From the NCBI GenBank assembly GCA_030425195.1, contig JAUIAV010000011.1:62001-126000 (forward strand): 64,000 bases of DNA, written 5' to 3'. Of this stretch, positions 55,156 through 63,276 are shown one piece after another. Position numbers and translations under genes: made by a program. Position 1 is the first letter of the stretch. Every line of letters starts with the position of its first letter. The notes under the pieces are model-generated. The model was not told where the DNA came from. It saw only the letters and a program-made list of their open reading frames with translations, and searched no databases. The DNA is from Gammaproteobacteria bacterium (GTDB taxonomy: Bacteria > Pseudomonadota > Gammaproteobacteria > Pseudomonadales > Azotimanducaceae).

Positions 55156-56868
55156 TCCGGCGTTCGCGTACCGCTCCTTCAGTTCACGCTTCAGCACCTT
55201 GCCTGTCGCGGTGCGCGGGAGGGGCTCGGAGATGAAAAAGACTCGCGTGGGGACGTTGAAGCGGGCGAGCCGTTCGGCCACCCAGGCCTGAACGTCAGCC
55301 TCGCTCAAACTGGCCCCCGCCTTCGGCTCGATGACAGCCGCGACCTCTTCGCCCAGTGACCGGTGCGGCAGACCGATCAGTGCCACATCGGCGATATCCG
55401 GATGGTGGTGAAGCACGCCTTCCACCTCCGCGCAATAGACGTTCTCACCACCGCGGATGATCACGTCCTTCTTCCGGTCCACCACGTAGTAGAAGCCTTC
55501 CGCGTCCCGGTAACCCAGATCACCGGTCCTGAACCAGCCGTCGCTGAAGCTGGCCGCGGTTTCCTCCGGCCGCCCCCAGTAGCCGACAAAGATATTGGGA
55601 CCGCGCAGCCATATCTCGCCGATCGCGCTTTCCGCGCAGTCCTGACCCGCGTCGTCCACGATCCGGACTTCTGTGGTCACCGTGGGCCGGCCCACACTGT
55701 TCGGTCTCGCCAGATAATCGGCACCACCGTTGGTGATGATGGCGGAGGTGGTTTCGGTGGCGCCGTAGCCGTTTCCGGGCGATACCCGTGCCTTGAACAG
55801 ATCGCCGACCCGGTTGATCAGGTCTTCCGGCACCGGGGCGCCGCCGGAGGCGATGCCGGCCAGACTGTCCAGCTCACCGCCCGCCGCCCTGGGATGCTCG
55901 AGCAGCTGGCGGACGACCGTCGGCACGCCGGACCAGCTGCGTATCTGCTCCCGGCTGATCAGATCGAAAGCCTGATCCACATCCCACCGGTACATGAGCA
56001 CCAGCTTGCTGCCGCTGATCGCCGACACGTATAGCCCCGAGACGCCGCCGATGTGGAAAAAGGGAAAGGTCTGCAGCGACGAAGGCTGAGGTGGTGAGGC
56101 CTGATCCACTGCGGGCGGCGCCAGCGCAGCGGCGACGGCACCTGCGAGCATCGAGTTGCGGATGTTGGTGGCGTGGTTACGGTGCGTGTGCAGGGCCCCT
56201 TTGGGCACCCCGGTGGTACCGGACGTGTACATGATGGTTGCATGGTCGTCGGGTTGGACGTCGGCGTTGGGCAGTTCGGTCTCGGCGGCGAATTCGGCCA
56301 GCGCGTCATCCCAGGCGGTGACGTCATAACGACGCTCGGGGTCCCGGGTAATCAGCAGGCGTACGTCCGGTATGGCCGACAGGAGAGGCTCCAGGCGCGC
56401 ATAGCGTTCATCGTCGATGATCGCGAGCCGGCTTCCGGAGTCGGTGAGGCCGTAGACCAGCTCGGCGCCCGTCCACCAGGCATTCAGCAGAACGGCTACC
56501 GCGCCTACCGCCTGACAGGCGAAGAAACCGATGACCCACTCCGGGTAGTTGCGCATGCCGATGGCGACCCGATCACCTTTCCCGACGCCCTGTGACCGCA
56601 GCCAGTGCGCGAGCCGGGCGACCCGGGTGAAGTGTTCCCGGTAGCTGATCCGCTCGTCATCGAAAACCAGGTAGGTCGCCTCGCCGTGCTCACGGGTGGT
56701 GATCAGCACCTCGCGCAGCGTCGCGGGCCCCGTGGCGTAGCGTCGGATGGGCTGGCCCCGGACATCGGTGTCGTTCACCAGCTCAAACGGGCCGTCTGGC
56801 GCGGTGAGTGACGCGATCACGGATTCCCGGTCGGGTGCGGTCATATCCGCTGGCGTGCTGGTGCTCAT
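55153..56868 (-). CDS. Class I adenylate-forming enzyme, fatty acid-CoA ligase-like
   Basis: A 571-residue ANL-family protein. It has the P-loop [21 protein letters not shown], the [12 protein letters not shown] adenylate motif, the hinge [36 protein letters not shown] and the C-terminal catalytic Lys in [13 protein letters not shown], so it looks complete. Activity is carboxylate to acyl-CoA via acyl-AMP; chain length is undecided. Its stop codon coincides with the breakpoint of the truncated hydrolase on the opposite strand, so the last residues may have been set by the rearrangement. The start could be codon 9. It is divergent from the PhyH gene. Confidence 0.9.
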   Translation of the reverse strand: MSTSTPADMTAPDRESVIASLTAPDGPFELVNDTDVRGQPIRRYATGPATLREVLITTREHGEATYLVFDDERISYREHFTRVARLAHWLRSQGVGKGDRVAIGMRNYPEWVIGFFACQAVGAVAVLLNAWWTGAELVYGLTDSGSRLAIIDDERYARLEPLLSAIPDVRLLITRDPERRYDVTAWDDALAEFAAETELPNADVQPDDHATIMYTSGTTGVPKGALHTHRNHATNIRNSMLAGAVAAALAPPAVDQASPPQPSSLQTFPFFHIGGVSGLYVSAISGSKLVLMYRWDVDQAFDLISREQIRSWSGVPTVVRQLLEHPRAAGGELDSLAGIASGGAPVPEDLINRVGDLFKARVSPGNGYGATETTSAIITNGGADYLARPNSVGRPTVTTEVRIVDDAGQDCAESAIGEIWLRGPNIFVGYWGRPEETAASFSDGWFRTGDLGYRDAEGFYYVVDRKKDVIIRGGENVYCAEVEGVLHHHPDIADVALIGLPHRSLGEEVAAVIEPKAGASLSEADVQAWVAERLARFNVPTRVFFISEPLPRTATGKVLKRELKERYANAG

Positions 56869-56951
56869 TCGAACGGTGTCCCCTGCCTTCCCGATCAGTC
56901 CATTGTATGCTTTTCATGCGATGTGAACCGGAGCGGAGAGAGGGCGCGATC

Positions 56952-57791
56952 GTGGTCAATGCAGCTGATACGGCAATTTTCCGTCGCGATGGCGTGGTCT
57001 GCCTGAGGGATGCCCTGTCGCCGGAGACGATGCAGCTGGCTCAGGCGGCCTTCGAGTGGAGCCTGGACCATCCGGGTCCGGGAGCATCCGAGCTTCCCTC
57101 CAGAGGGACAGGCATCTTCTACCAGGATCTGGCGAACCCCGGTGCGCTGATCGCTTACGATCGGCTCGTGCGGGAAACAGAGGTCGGGGATCTGATCGCC
57201 GCGCTCTGGGATCAGCCGACCGTCTGGTTCATGTACGAGCAGGTGTTCAAGAAGGAAGGCGGAGATACCCGGCGCACGCCCTGGCATCAGGACAGCCCCT
57301 ACCTGCCGGTGCGCGGCAGTCAGCTTGCGGTCATGTGGATCTCGTTCGACCCGGTGGCGGCCGATCAGGCTCTGGAGTTCGTCAGAGGCTCCCACGAAGG
57401 TCCGGTCTACGACGGTTCGCGATTTGATCCCGAGGACGATACGCTGCCGCTCTATGGCGATGGCAGCTATCCGCGGCTGCCCGACATCGAGGCGGACCGT
57501 GCCCGATGGCCGCTGGTGTCCTGGCCCACGGAGCCGGGGGATGTCCTGGTATTCCATCCGTCGGTTCTCCACGGTGGCGGTGCCACGGGACCCCAAGGAC
57601 GCCGGCGCACGCTGAGCCTTCGTTTCTTCGGCGAGGACGCGCGGGTGGCCTGGCGCCCCGGAATGCGCTCAGGGGCCGTCGAAAACCCGGCGATAGATCC
57701 GGATCCGGCCGTCCACCCGTTGACGCGTATGCGATCGTTGCCGGACGGAGCACCGTTCCGCGATGCGGCCTTTCCCAGAATACGACCCTGA
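56952..57791 (+). CDS. Phytanoyl-CoA dioxygenase (PhyH) family protein
   Basis: A 279-residue 2-oxoglutarate/Fe(II) dioxygenase. The H-x-D iron ligands are in TPWHQDSPYLPV, the distal His in VFHPSVLHGGGAT (with Arg in RRTLSLRFFG), and the overall order matches PhyH: FRRDGVVCLRDALSPETMQ at the N-terminus. The GTG at 56952 follows GAGAGAGGG eight bases upstream; ATG codons at 56907 and 56916 are in-frame alternatives. It is divergent from the acyl-CoA ligase and could hydroxylate a lipid or acyl-CoA in the same pathway. The SnoaL-like gene converges on its stop. Confidence 0.88.
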   Translation: MVNAADTAIFRRDGVVCLRDALSPETMQLAQAAFEWSLDHPGPGASELPSRGTGIFYQDLANPGALIAYDRLVRETEVGDLIAALWDQPTVWFMYEQVFKKEGGDTRRTPWHQDSPYLPVRGSQLAVMWISFDPVAADQALEFVRGSHEGPVYDGSRFDPEDDTLPLYGDGSYPRLPDIEADRARWPLVSWPTEPGDVLVFHPSVLHGGGATGPQGRRRTLSLRFFGEDARVAWRPGMRSGAVENPAIDPDPAVHPLTRMRSLPDGAPFRDAAFPRIRP

Positions 57792-57800
57792 CCGCCGCAA

Positions 57801-58292
57801 TCAGGACAGACGCGCCGGGTCCGGCGGCTGTGAATCCGGCCAGGCCGCGTTGTGTTCGGCCATGATCGCGTTGATTCTCTCGTCCCAGGCTTCCCGGCCG
57901 AAAGCCTTGAAGGTCTGAAACGGATTGCAGTACTCACGCATTCTGAATGCCCTGCCGTCCCGGGTGGTGATCTTCGAGAAGTAGCGCTGCTCGTAGACAC
58001 CGCCGAAGATGGTTTCGCCACCGCCCGTGGTTTCGATGATCACGGTATCCGGCTCCTCGGTCGGGTAGGCGGCAATCAGCCGGGTGGAAAACCTGGGCAC
58101 CACCTCGAGCAGGTATTCCATGAAGTACCCGACCGCCTGGCGACCGATCATGTAGATGGGGGTCTCGAAGGTGGGACCTTCCCAGATCGCGTCTTCGTGC
58201 AGGGCTTCCAGCCAGATCTCGCGCTGCTCATCGAGGGTGGTCTGCACACCGCCGAAAGCGGCATCGAGTCCGCGGGGAGTTTCTTTGGGCAT
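57801..58292 (-). CDS. SnoaL-like (NTF2 fold) protein
   Basis: A 163-residue protein of the nuclear-transport-factor-2-like superfamily. It has an N-terminal helix EQREIWLEALHEDAIWEGPTFETPIYMIGRQAVGYFMEYLLEVVPRFS and a beta sheet with EPDTVIIETTGGG and YEQRYFSKITTRDGRAFRMREYCNPFQTF, the usual cone-like pocket. The family includes limonene-epoxide hydrolases, ketosteroid isomerases and polyketide cyclases. No catalytic residues are certain. The ATG at 58292 follows AAGGAG. It lies 22 bases downstream of the GPH transporter start on the same strand. Confidence 0.85.
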   Translation of the reverse strand: MPKETPRGLDAAFGGVQTTLDEQREIWLEALHEDAIWEGPTFETPIYMIGRQAVGYFMEYLLEVVPRFSTRLIAAYPTEEPDTVIIETTGGGETIFGGVYEQRYFSKITTRDGRAFRMREYCNPFQTFKAFGREAWDERINAIMAEHNAAWPDSQPPDPARLS

Positions 58293-58314
58293 CGGTACGC
58301 TCCTTGATTCGAAA

Positions 58315-59808
58315 TCAGCCGGGATTGGGTGAAGAGGACAGTCGGCGCCTGGCATCCAGCTGCTTGCGGACCTCGGCGTGCCCCTCCCGGGTGATCGAGC
58401 ACTTCAGTGCCAGAAACATCCAGACCACGTTCGCCAGCGGCACCAGAAAGCCGTCCGTGATTCCGAGCCGGATCAGGACGTCGTTCGCGACCGTCGCGTC
58501 CGTCGTCCCCCTCGGAAACAGGATCAGGAGATCCAGCAGCGCGCCCGCGATCAGCAGTCCGAAACCCGAGGTGGCCTTGGCGGAAAATGCGATGGCGGCA
58601 TTGAACACGCCTTCCTGACGGCGGCCGGTCGCCAGCTCCTGAACGTCGAGCGTGTCGGCCACCATGGAGATGAACATCACCAGGGCCACCGTGCCCAGAT
58701 ATCCCTTCACGATGGCGTCGATCACCAGCAGCACCAGCAGCGTGGAGCTGCCATTGGCGGGCAGCACGTCGAGAAAGCGCAGGCCAACCAGCAGCATGCC
58801 CTGCAGGATCAGAAGGATGGCGCAGCCCACCAGCAGATGTTTCTTGTCGAAAGTCCGCTGCAGGAGGCCGACGGTCGCGAAGCCCAGGAGTGCTCCCGTG
58901 AACCCCAGAGCGAGCCAGCGCAGGCTGGCCGTGTCCATGCCCCAGAAATACGTGCGCATGTAGATCTCGAATGCCCCGTTGGTGCCGATGACCACTGAGC
59001 TCGTGAGAACCGCTCCGAACAGCAGCAGAAAGTCCCTGTTCGACAGCGCGAAGCGCATGTCCTCGATCACGCTGCTGAAGCGGAAAGGGGTCGGCTCACC
59101 TTCGGGCTGCATGAGGTAGGGAATCTGGTTCCGGGTGAAGTGAGTGGTGATCAGCACCGCAGTAGGGATGCAGATCGCCAGTACCAGGGCGAGCGTCTGA
59201 TAGTTCTCCGGATTCAGCTGTCCGAGCGGGAACTCGGGGGAGGCCGGAAATACCCAGCTGTAGACCGAGAACGAAAGCGCAATGCCGCCGACCCAGGCAA
59301 AGAAGAAGCGGTAGGTGACGATGACGCTGCGTTCCTCGTAGTCGTCCGAAAATTCGGCGAACAGCGCGCTCCAGGGTACGTAGAAGAAGGTCATGGATAC
59401 CCGGGCGGCAACCAGAAACGCGAGCAGCCAGGCGATCAGGATCGGCTCCCGCGCCATGTCTGCGGGAATGTCGGGCGGCGTGAAGAGCAGAAAGACCGAA
59501 ACCCCCAGGGGCAGGGCGGAGGCATACATGAAGGGATGGCGCCGCCCCAGCCGGGAACGGAACCGGTCTGAGTAGGAGCCGACGATCGGGTCGGTGACGG
59601 CGTCGATCATGAGTGCCACGAAGAGCACGGCGGAGACGTGCAGCGCCGGCAGTCCCAGTACCTGATTGTAGTACAGCAGCAGGAACGTCTTGATTGCGAA
59701 GTCTTTGAAGACATCCGGCAGGGCACCGATGCCCTGAAAGATCCTGGCACCGGTGGGTACCTTGCCGACCCGCTCCTGCGCCCGCCTGAAACTGGCGGTC
59801 TGGTTCAT
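58315..59808 (-). CDS. GPH (MelB-type) MFS transporter
   Basis: A 497-residue inner-membrane carrier with about 12 helices. The N-terminal GALPDVFKDFAIKTFLLLYYNQVLGLPALHVSAVLFVALMIDAVTDPIVGSYSDRFRSRLGRRHPFMYASALPLGVSVFLLFTPP shows the MelB/GPH signature (DAVTDPIVGSYSD, RxGRRHPFM). Such carriers move sugars or small organic anions with Na+ or H+; similar ones occur next to lipid- and steroid-degradation genes. A 14-bp palindrome lies 63 bases upstream. It is followed by the SnoaL-like gene and probably co-transcribed with it. Confidence 0.9.
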   Translation of the reverse strand: MNQTASFRRAQERVGKVPTGARIFQGIGALPDVFKDFAIKTFLLLYYNQVLGLPALHVSAVLFVALMIDAVTDPIVGSYSDRFRSRLGRRHPFMYASALPLGVSVFLLFTPPDIPADMAREPILIAWLLAFLVAARVSMTFFYVPWSALFAEFSDDYEERSVIVTYRFFFAWVGGIALSFSVYSWVFPASPEFPLGQLNPENYQTLALVLAICIPTAVLITTHFTRNQIPYLMQPEGEPTPFRFSSVIEDMRFALSNRDFLLLFGAVLTSSVVIGTNGAFEIYMRTYFWGMDTASLRWLALGFTGALLGFATVGLLQRTFDKKHLLVGCAILLILQGMLLVGLRFLDVLPANGSSTLLVLLVIDAIVKGYLGTVALVMFISMVADTLDVQELATGRRQEGVFNAAIAFSAKATSGFGLLIAGALLDLLILFPRGTTDATVANDVLIRLGITDGFLVPLANVVWMFLALKCSITREGHAEVRKQLDARRRLSSSPNPG

Positions 59809-59870
59809 TCGCTCTCCCCTGAGGTTCTCGTCCCGTCCCGGTGGTCACGGGGACCTTCTCGGGAAAAACG

Positions 59871-59884
59871 TATAACCCGTTATA
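59871..59884. promoter_or_regulatory. Palindrome upstream of the GPH transporter
   Basis: TATAACCCGTTATA is an inverted repeat with 6-bp arms and a two-base spacer, in the 133-base gap upstream of the GPH transporter gene. It looks like an operator; the regulator is unknown. It also resembles a -10 region (TATAAC) on either strand, so it could overlap the promoter. Confidence 0.45.
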
Positions 59885-59941
59885 ACTTTCTTCGGGGCGG
59901 TTTGGAACCAGCGTCGGACAGCGGATTACGCGGATGCGGGC

Positions 59942-60718
59942 TCAGGCGAAGGGCCCATTGAATCTGATGTTGTCTGCGGCGATGCCGCTGGCGACCACAT
60001 CCAGGCCTCCGGCCCGGACCATCCACTCCAGACGATGGTCACGGTACTCGCGCTTGAAACCGGCCTCGAGGGCGGCACGCATCATGTCCGGGTCCAGTTC
60101 CGCCGCCTGCGCCTCGGCGGTGACCGTCTGCACGTCTTTCCGGTCGTTGACCCTGGTCAGCCAGTCGGCAAGTGGTGTGCCGGTCTTCGGAGCGATGTCG
60201 AAGCGGCCGGCGCCGTTCACAAAGGGCACCACGCAGATGTCCCCCCAGCCGTAGTCCGCGCCGTTGAACCACCCTTCCTCTGACAACTGGCCCGCCAGCC
60301 AGCGATACCAGCCCCGGATCTCAGCCTCCGCGAAGGCACAGATACGATCGGCTTCAGTACCGCTGGCCCGACCGAAGACGCGGATTTCACCCAGTCCCCA
60401 GGTGTTGCCCTCGAAGTGGGTGTCCATGGCATCCTCGACGAGGCGTATCCGTGCCCGTGCGGCTGGTGCTTCCGGCAGAAGCGCCGGCTCCGGCCAGGTT
60501 TCGTCGATGTACGCACCGATCACGGCGGAATCGTAGAGGCTGATCGAGTCGTGCTGCAGCACGGGCACTTCTCCCCTCGGACTCGCCGCCATGAATGCCT
60601 CCACGTCCGAACTGCCCATGGGCTGCTCGACGCTGAACGGCAGACCCTTGAAGTGCAGGGCCAGCTTCACCTTCTGTGCGTAGGGTGACAGCGGGTGCTC
60701 GAAAACCGTGATCGTCAT
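59942..60718 (-). CDS. Glutathione S-transferase family protein
   Basis: A 258-residue GST-like protein. The N-terminal thioredoxin fold has ITVFEHPLSPYAQKVKLALHFKGLPFSVEQP, with Ser11/Tyr13 near the usual glutathione-activating position, and RGEVPVLQHDSISLYDSAVIGAYIDETWPEPALLP (cis-Pro and the S motif). The helical domain follows. The tail of about 40 residues (DHRLEWMVRAGGLDVVASGIAADNIRF) is longer than in minimal GSTs. It may detoxify electrophiles or epoxides. It is followed upstream on the same strand by the P460-type cytochrome gene, 20 bases away. Confidence 0.88.
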   Translation of the reverse strand: MTITVFEHPLSPYAQKVKLALHFKGLPFSVEQPMGSSDVEAFMAASPRGEVPVLQHDSISLYDSAVIGAYIDETWPEPALLPEAPAARARIRLVEDAMDTHFEGNTWGLGEIRVFGRASGTEADRICAFAEAEIRGWYRWLAGQLSEEGWFNGADYGWGDICVVPFVNGAGRFDIAPKTGTPLADWLTRVNDRKDVQTVTAEAQAAELDPDMMRAALEAGFKREYRDHRLEWMVRAGGLDVVASGIAADNIRFNGPFA

Positions 60719-60738
60719 CGTATTCTCCTTACGTCAGG

Positions 60739-61305
60739 CTAGGAGCCGAAGCTGCCGAGCGCTTTGAGCATCTGAGCTTCTTCTTCCGTGAGCTCCACCG
60801 GCTCACAGCGCGGATCGGTTTTCTGGATCGCTCTGACCATCACGGGCGTCAGCGGAATCGGATCGCAGCCATGGGTCTGCTCGCAGATCAGGTCCCATTC
60901 CGGCCGTGCCTTGGCATGGCAGTCCAGACAGTTGCCGCCGAAGCGGTTGACCACATCCGTCGTACCCCGCGCCCGTATGCTGGAGCCATCGGGGCTGACG
61001 TCGAGCTCGAAGAATTCCCAGTCCTTCGTTGCTGCGTTGAAGCCGGACTCCCTTTTCACCATGACCTCCGTCGGCACCAGCTGCACCACCGACCCGGGCG
61101 GGTAGACGCCGCCGGATTCGGAGCGGGCCACCTCGAGCGTTCCTTCCAGCGCCGCTTCGCCATTCAGGTTGTCCACGTAGAAACCTCTGACCGGCGTCAT
61201 GTCGCGTATGCATTGGAAAGTACCGGCATCGATGTCGTGCGGCTGGCCGAGCGCAGCGGGTGCCGCAAGTCCGAGCAGCAGGCAGAGGCAGATGGATCGG
61301 ATCAT
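60739..61305 (-). CDS. P460-type cytochrome c, exported
   Basis: A 188-residue secreted haem protein. Signal peptide SICLCLLLGLAAPAALG is followed by a beta-sheet-rich domain of the cytochrome P460/cytochrome c'-beta family (DFNA-like GFNAATKDWEFFELDVSPDGSSIRARGT) and one covalent haem site Cys126-x-x-Cys129-His130 in RFGGNCLDCHAKARPEWD. Lys84 (VMVKRESGFN) is a candidate for the Lys-haem cross-link that distinguishes true P460 from c'-beta. P460s oxidise hydroxylamine or act as peroxidases. The gene is divergent from the OhrR-type regulator. The ATG at 61305 was chosen for the signal peptide. Confidence 0.85.
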   Translation of the reverse strand: MIRSICLCLLLGLAAPAALGQPHDIDAGTFQCIRDMTPVRGFYVDNLNGEAALEGTLEVARSESGGVYPPGSVVQLVPTEVMVKRESGFNAATKDWEFFELDVSPDGSSIRARGTTDVVNRFGGNCLDCHAKARPEWDLICEQTHGCDPIPLTPVMVRAIQKTDPRCEPVELTEEEAQMLKALGSFGS

Positions 61306-61342
61306 GATGTGCGAACCTCGATTGTCTGAAGGAGACGATTGA

Positions 61343-61360
61343 TATATTGTGCACAATATA
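61343..61360. promoter_or_regulatory. Perfect palindromic operator for the MarR/OhrR-type regulator
   Basis: TATATTGTGCACAATATA is an exact 18-bp palindrome in the 94-base gap between the P460 cytochrome and the MarR gene. MarR/OhrR regulators bind such AT-flanked dyads, so this is probably its site controlling both genes. It is 39-57 bases before the MarR start codon. Confidence 0.8.
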
Positions 61361-61399
61361 ATTGCACGCAAACAATAACTGCGTCAATCGGAGAACGGC

Positions 61400-61879
61400 A
61401 TGAAGCAGAGCAGAAACAGAAAACCCTCCGGGACGATGCCCTCGGTTCTCGATCCGGACCAGCAGATATGCCGTTCTCTGTACTCCGCCGCCAACGCGCT
61501 GATCCGCACTTATCGGCCGCTCCTCGAACCACTCGGGCTGACCTATCCGCAATATCTGGTGATGCTTGCGCTGTGGGAGAAGGACGCGGTTCCGGTCACC
61601 CGTATCTGCCGGCGCACGCGACTGGAAACGGGTACCGTGACGCCGATTCTGAAACGTCTGGAAGGCAAGGGCCTGATCACCCGGGGCCGGTCGGATACGG
61701 ATGAGCGCCAGCGGGTCATCGAGCTGACCCGCTCGGGGCGGGCCATGAAGGCACAGGCGGAAAGCGTGCCGGTGGACATGGCCTGCATGGCGCTCCTGAC
61801 ACCGGAGGAGGGCCGCGAGCTTCAGCGCCTGACCGAAACACTCTACGAGCGGCTGATCGAGCATCAGGCGAAGGCCTGA
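61400..61879 (+). CDS. ohrR: MarR family regulator, OhrR-like with reactive Cys
   Basis: A 159-residue MarR/OhrR-type regulator. The region QQICRSLYSAANALIRTYRPLLEPLGLTYPQYLVMLALWE reproduces the OhrR pattern with the peroxidatic Cys (Cys24 here) and nearby Tyr residues (Tyr28, Tyr38), and the winged helix follows (RICRRTRLETGTVTPILKRLEGKGLITRGRSDTDERQRVIELT). It should sense organic hydroperoxides or electrophiles and leave DNA on oxidation. A perfect palindrome lies just upstream. No ohr peroxidase gene is present; the divergent gene is a P460 cytochrome. It is tail-to-tail with the MFS gene. Confidence 0.9.
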   Translation: MKQSRNRKPSGTMPSVLDPDQQICRSLYSAANALIRTYRPLLEPLGLTYPQYLVMLALWEKDAVPVTRICRRTRLETGTVTPILKRLEGKGLITRGRSDTDERQRVIELTRSGRAMKAQAESVPVDMACMALLTPEEGRELQRLTETLYERLIEHQAKA

Positions 61880-61890
61880 GAAACGCCCGG

Positions 61891-63261
61891 TTATTCCTCC
61901 TCCATCTCCTCGCGAATGGTCCGGCGTGCAAGCCAGAAAAAGATGAAGGCCGGAATCGCCAGGAACTGGGAGCCGATCAGCGCCCAGCGCACGCCCTCGG
62001 CCGACCCCATGCCGAATGGCCCGGCCAGGATGTCGCTCGCGAAACCCACCGCCAGCGGCCCCAGTCCCAGGCCGATCAGATTGGCGATGAAGAGAAAAAT
62101 CGAAGCCGCCGTGGCGCGCATGTGCAGTGGCGCCACGTTCTGCACCGTGGCGTAAACCGGGCCCTGCCAGAGCGAGACCAGCACGGAGTTGACCGCCAGA
62201 ATCGGCAGGATGGGCAGGAAGGTGGGCATCAGCAGGGCGATGGTGTAAATGGGCACGGAAGCCAGCACGGCGATGGCCGGAATGCCCATGTACGCCCGCA
62301 GATCCTTCGCGCCGAACCTGTCCGCGATGACGCCACCGAGGTAGACGCCGGCACCGGCCGCGATCCCGAGGATGAGACCGAGGGACAGACCCACGAAGCC
62401 GATGGGCCCCAGGCCGAACCGGGCAGCCAGCTCGGTGATTTCCTCACCATGCACGCGCAGAAAGAAGGAAGCGCCGAAAGGCGCGTGCCCGTAGCCGACG
62501 AAGGCGACGATGGAAACGGCCAGGGCCATGTACCAGAAGGTCTTTTTCCGGGCGAGCACTCTGAGCACGTCTCCGAACGTGGCCTGATCCGCCGCGTCGG
62601 TCTTCGCCGCTTCCCTTGCTACGGCAGCCGCTTTCCTGATGCGCGGTTCGATGAGGCTGGCAATCACCAGGACGGCGAGTGCGATACCCGGCAGACCGAC
62701 CAGCAGAAAGGCGACACGCCAGCCGAAGGCGTCGGCCACCAGGCCGCCGGTGACGACGCCGATCAGCGCCCCCACCGGATTACCCATGGAATACACGGCC
62801 ATGGCGGAGGCCCGCTGTTCTTTCGGCGTGTAGTCGGCGATCAGCGAGTGAGCGGGCGGGGTGCAGCCGGCTTCACCCACACCGACGCCGATACGCGCCA
62901 TGACGAGTTGCCAGAAGTTCTGAGCCAGTCCACACAGTGCCGTGAAACCGCTCCAGGCAGCGAGAGAGAGACCGATGATCCAGGGGCGGTTGCGGCGCTC
63001 GGCGAGCCTGGCGATGGGGATCCCCAGCGTGCAGTAGAAGATGGCGAACGCCGTGCCCGTCATCAGGCCGAGCTGCCAGTCGGCGATCTGCAGGTCCTGC
63101 TTGATGGGCTCCGCCAGGATCGTGACGATCTGACGGTCGATGAAATTGAAGACGTATACGAAGAAGAGCAGACCGACCGCGTAGCGGCGGTATCCGTCGC
63201 TCACGCGCCGGATGCCAGGGCGGATTTCAGCCGTGTCTGCGACCGCGGGCGGGGTAGACAT
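61891..63261 (-). CDS. MFS transporter (spinster-like)
   Basis: A 456-residue major facilitator with about 12 helices. The start RYAVGLLFFVYVFNFIDRQIVTILAEPIKQDLQIADWQLGLMTGTAFAIFYCTLGIPIARLAERRNRPWIIGLSLAAWSGFTALCGLAQNF is the family's usual first half, with the RxxR/R-x-R-R loop between helices 2 and 3 (ARLAERRNR). YTPKEQRASAMAVYSMGNPVG and the loop EPRIRKA follow. It resembles Spinster- and aromatic-acid-type carriers. It is 15 bases from the carboxylesterase gene, which is upstream on the same strand, so the pair may take up and cleave an ester. Confidence 0.9.
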   Translation of the reverse strand: MSTPPAVADTAEIRPGIRRVSDGYRRYAVGLLFFVYVFNFIDRQIVTILAEPIKQDLQIADWQLGLMTGTAFAIFYCTLGIPIARLAERRNRPWIIGLSLAAWSGFTALCGLAQNFWQLVMARIGVGVGEAGCTPPAHSLIADYTPKEQRASAMAVYSMGNPVGALIGVVTGGLVADAFGWRVAFLLVGLPGIALAVLVIASLIEPRIRKAAAVAREAAKTDAADQATFGDVLRVLARKKTFWYMALAVSIVAFVGYGHAPFGASFFLRVHGEEITELAARFGLGPIGFVGLSLGLILGIAAGAGVYLGGVIADRFGAKDLRAYMGIPAIAVLASVPIYTIALLMPTFLPILPILAVNSVLVSLWQGPVYATVQNVAPLHMRATAASIFLFIANLIGLGLGPLAVGFASDILAGPFGMGSAEGVRWALIGSQFLAIPAFIFFWLARRTIREEMEEE

Positions 63262-63276
63262 TGTGACGTCTCCTGA

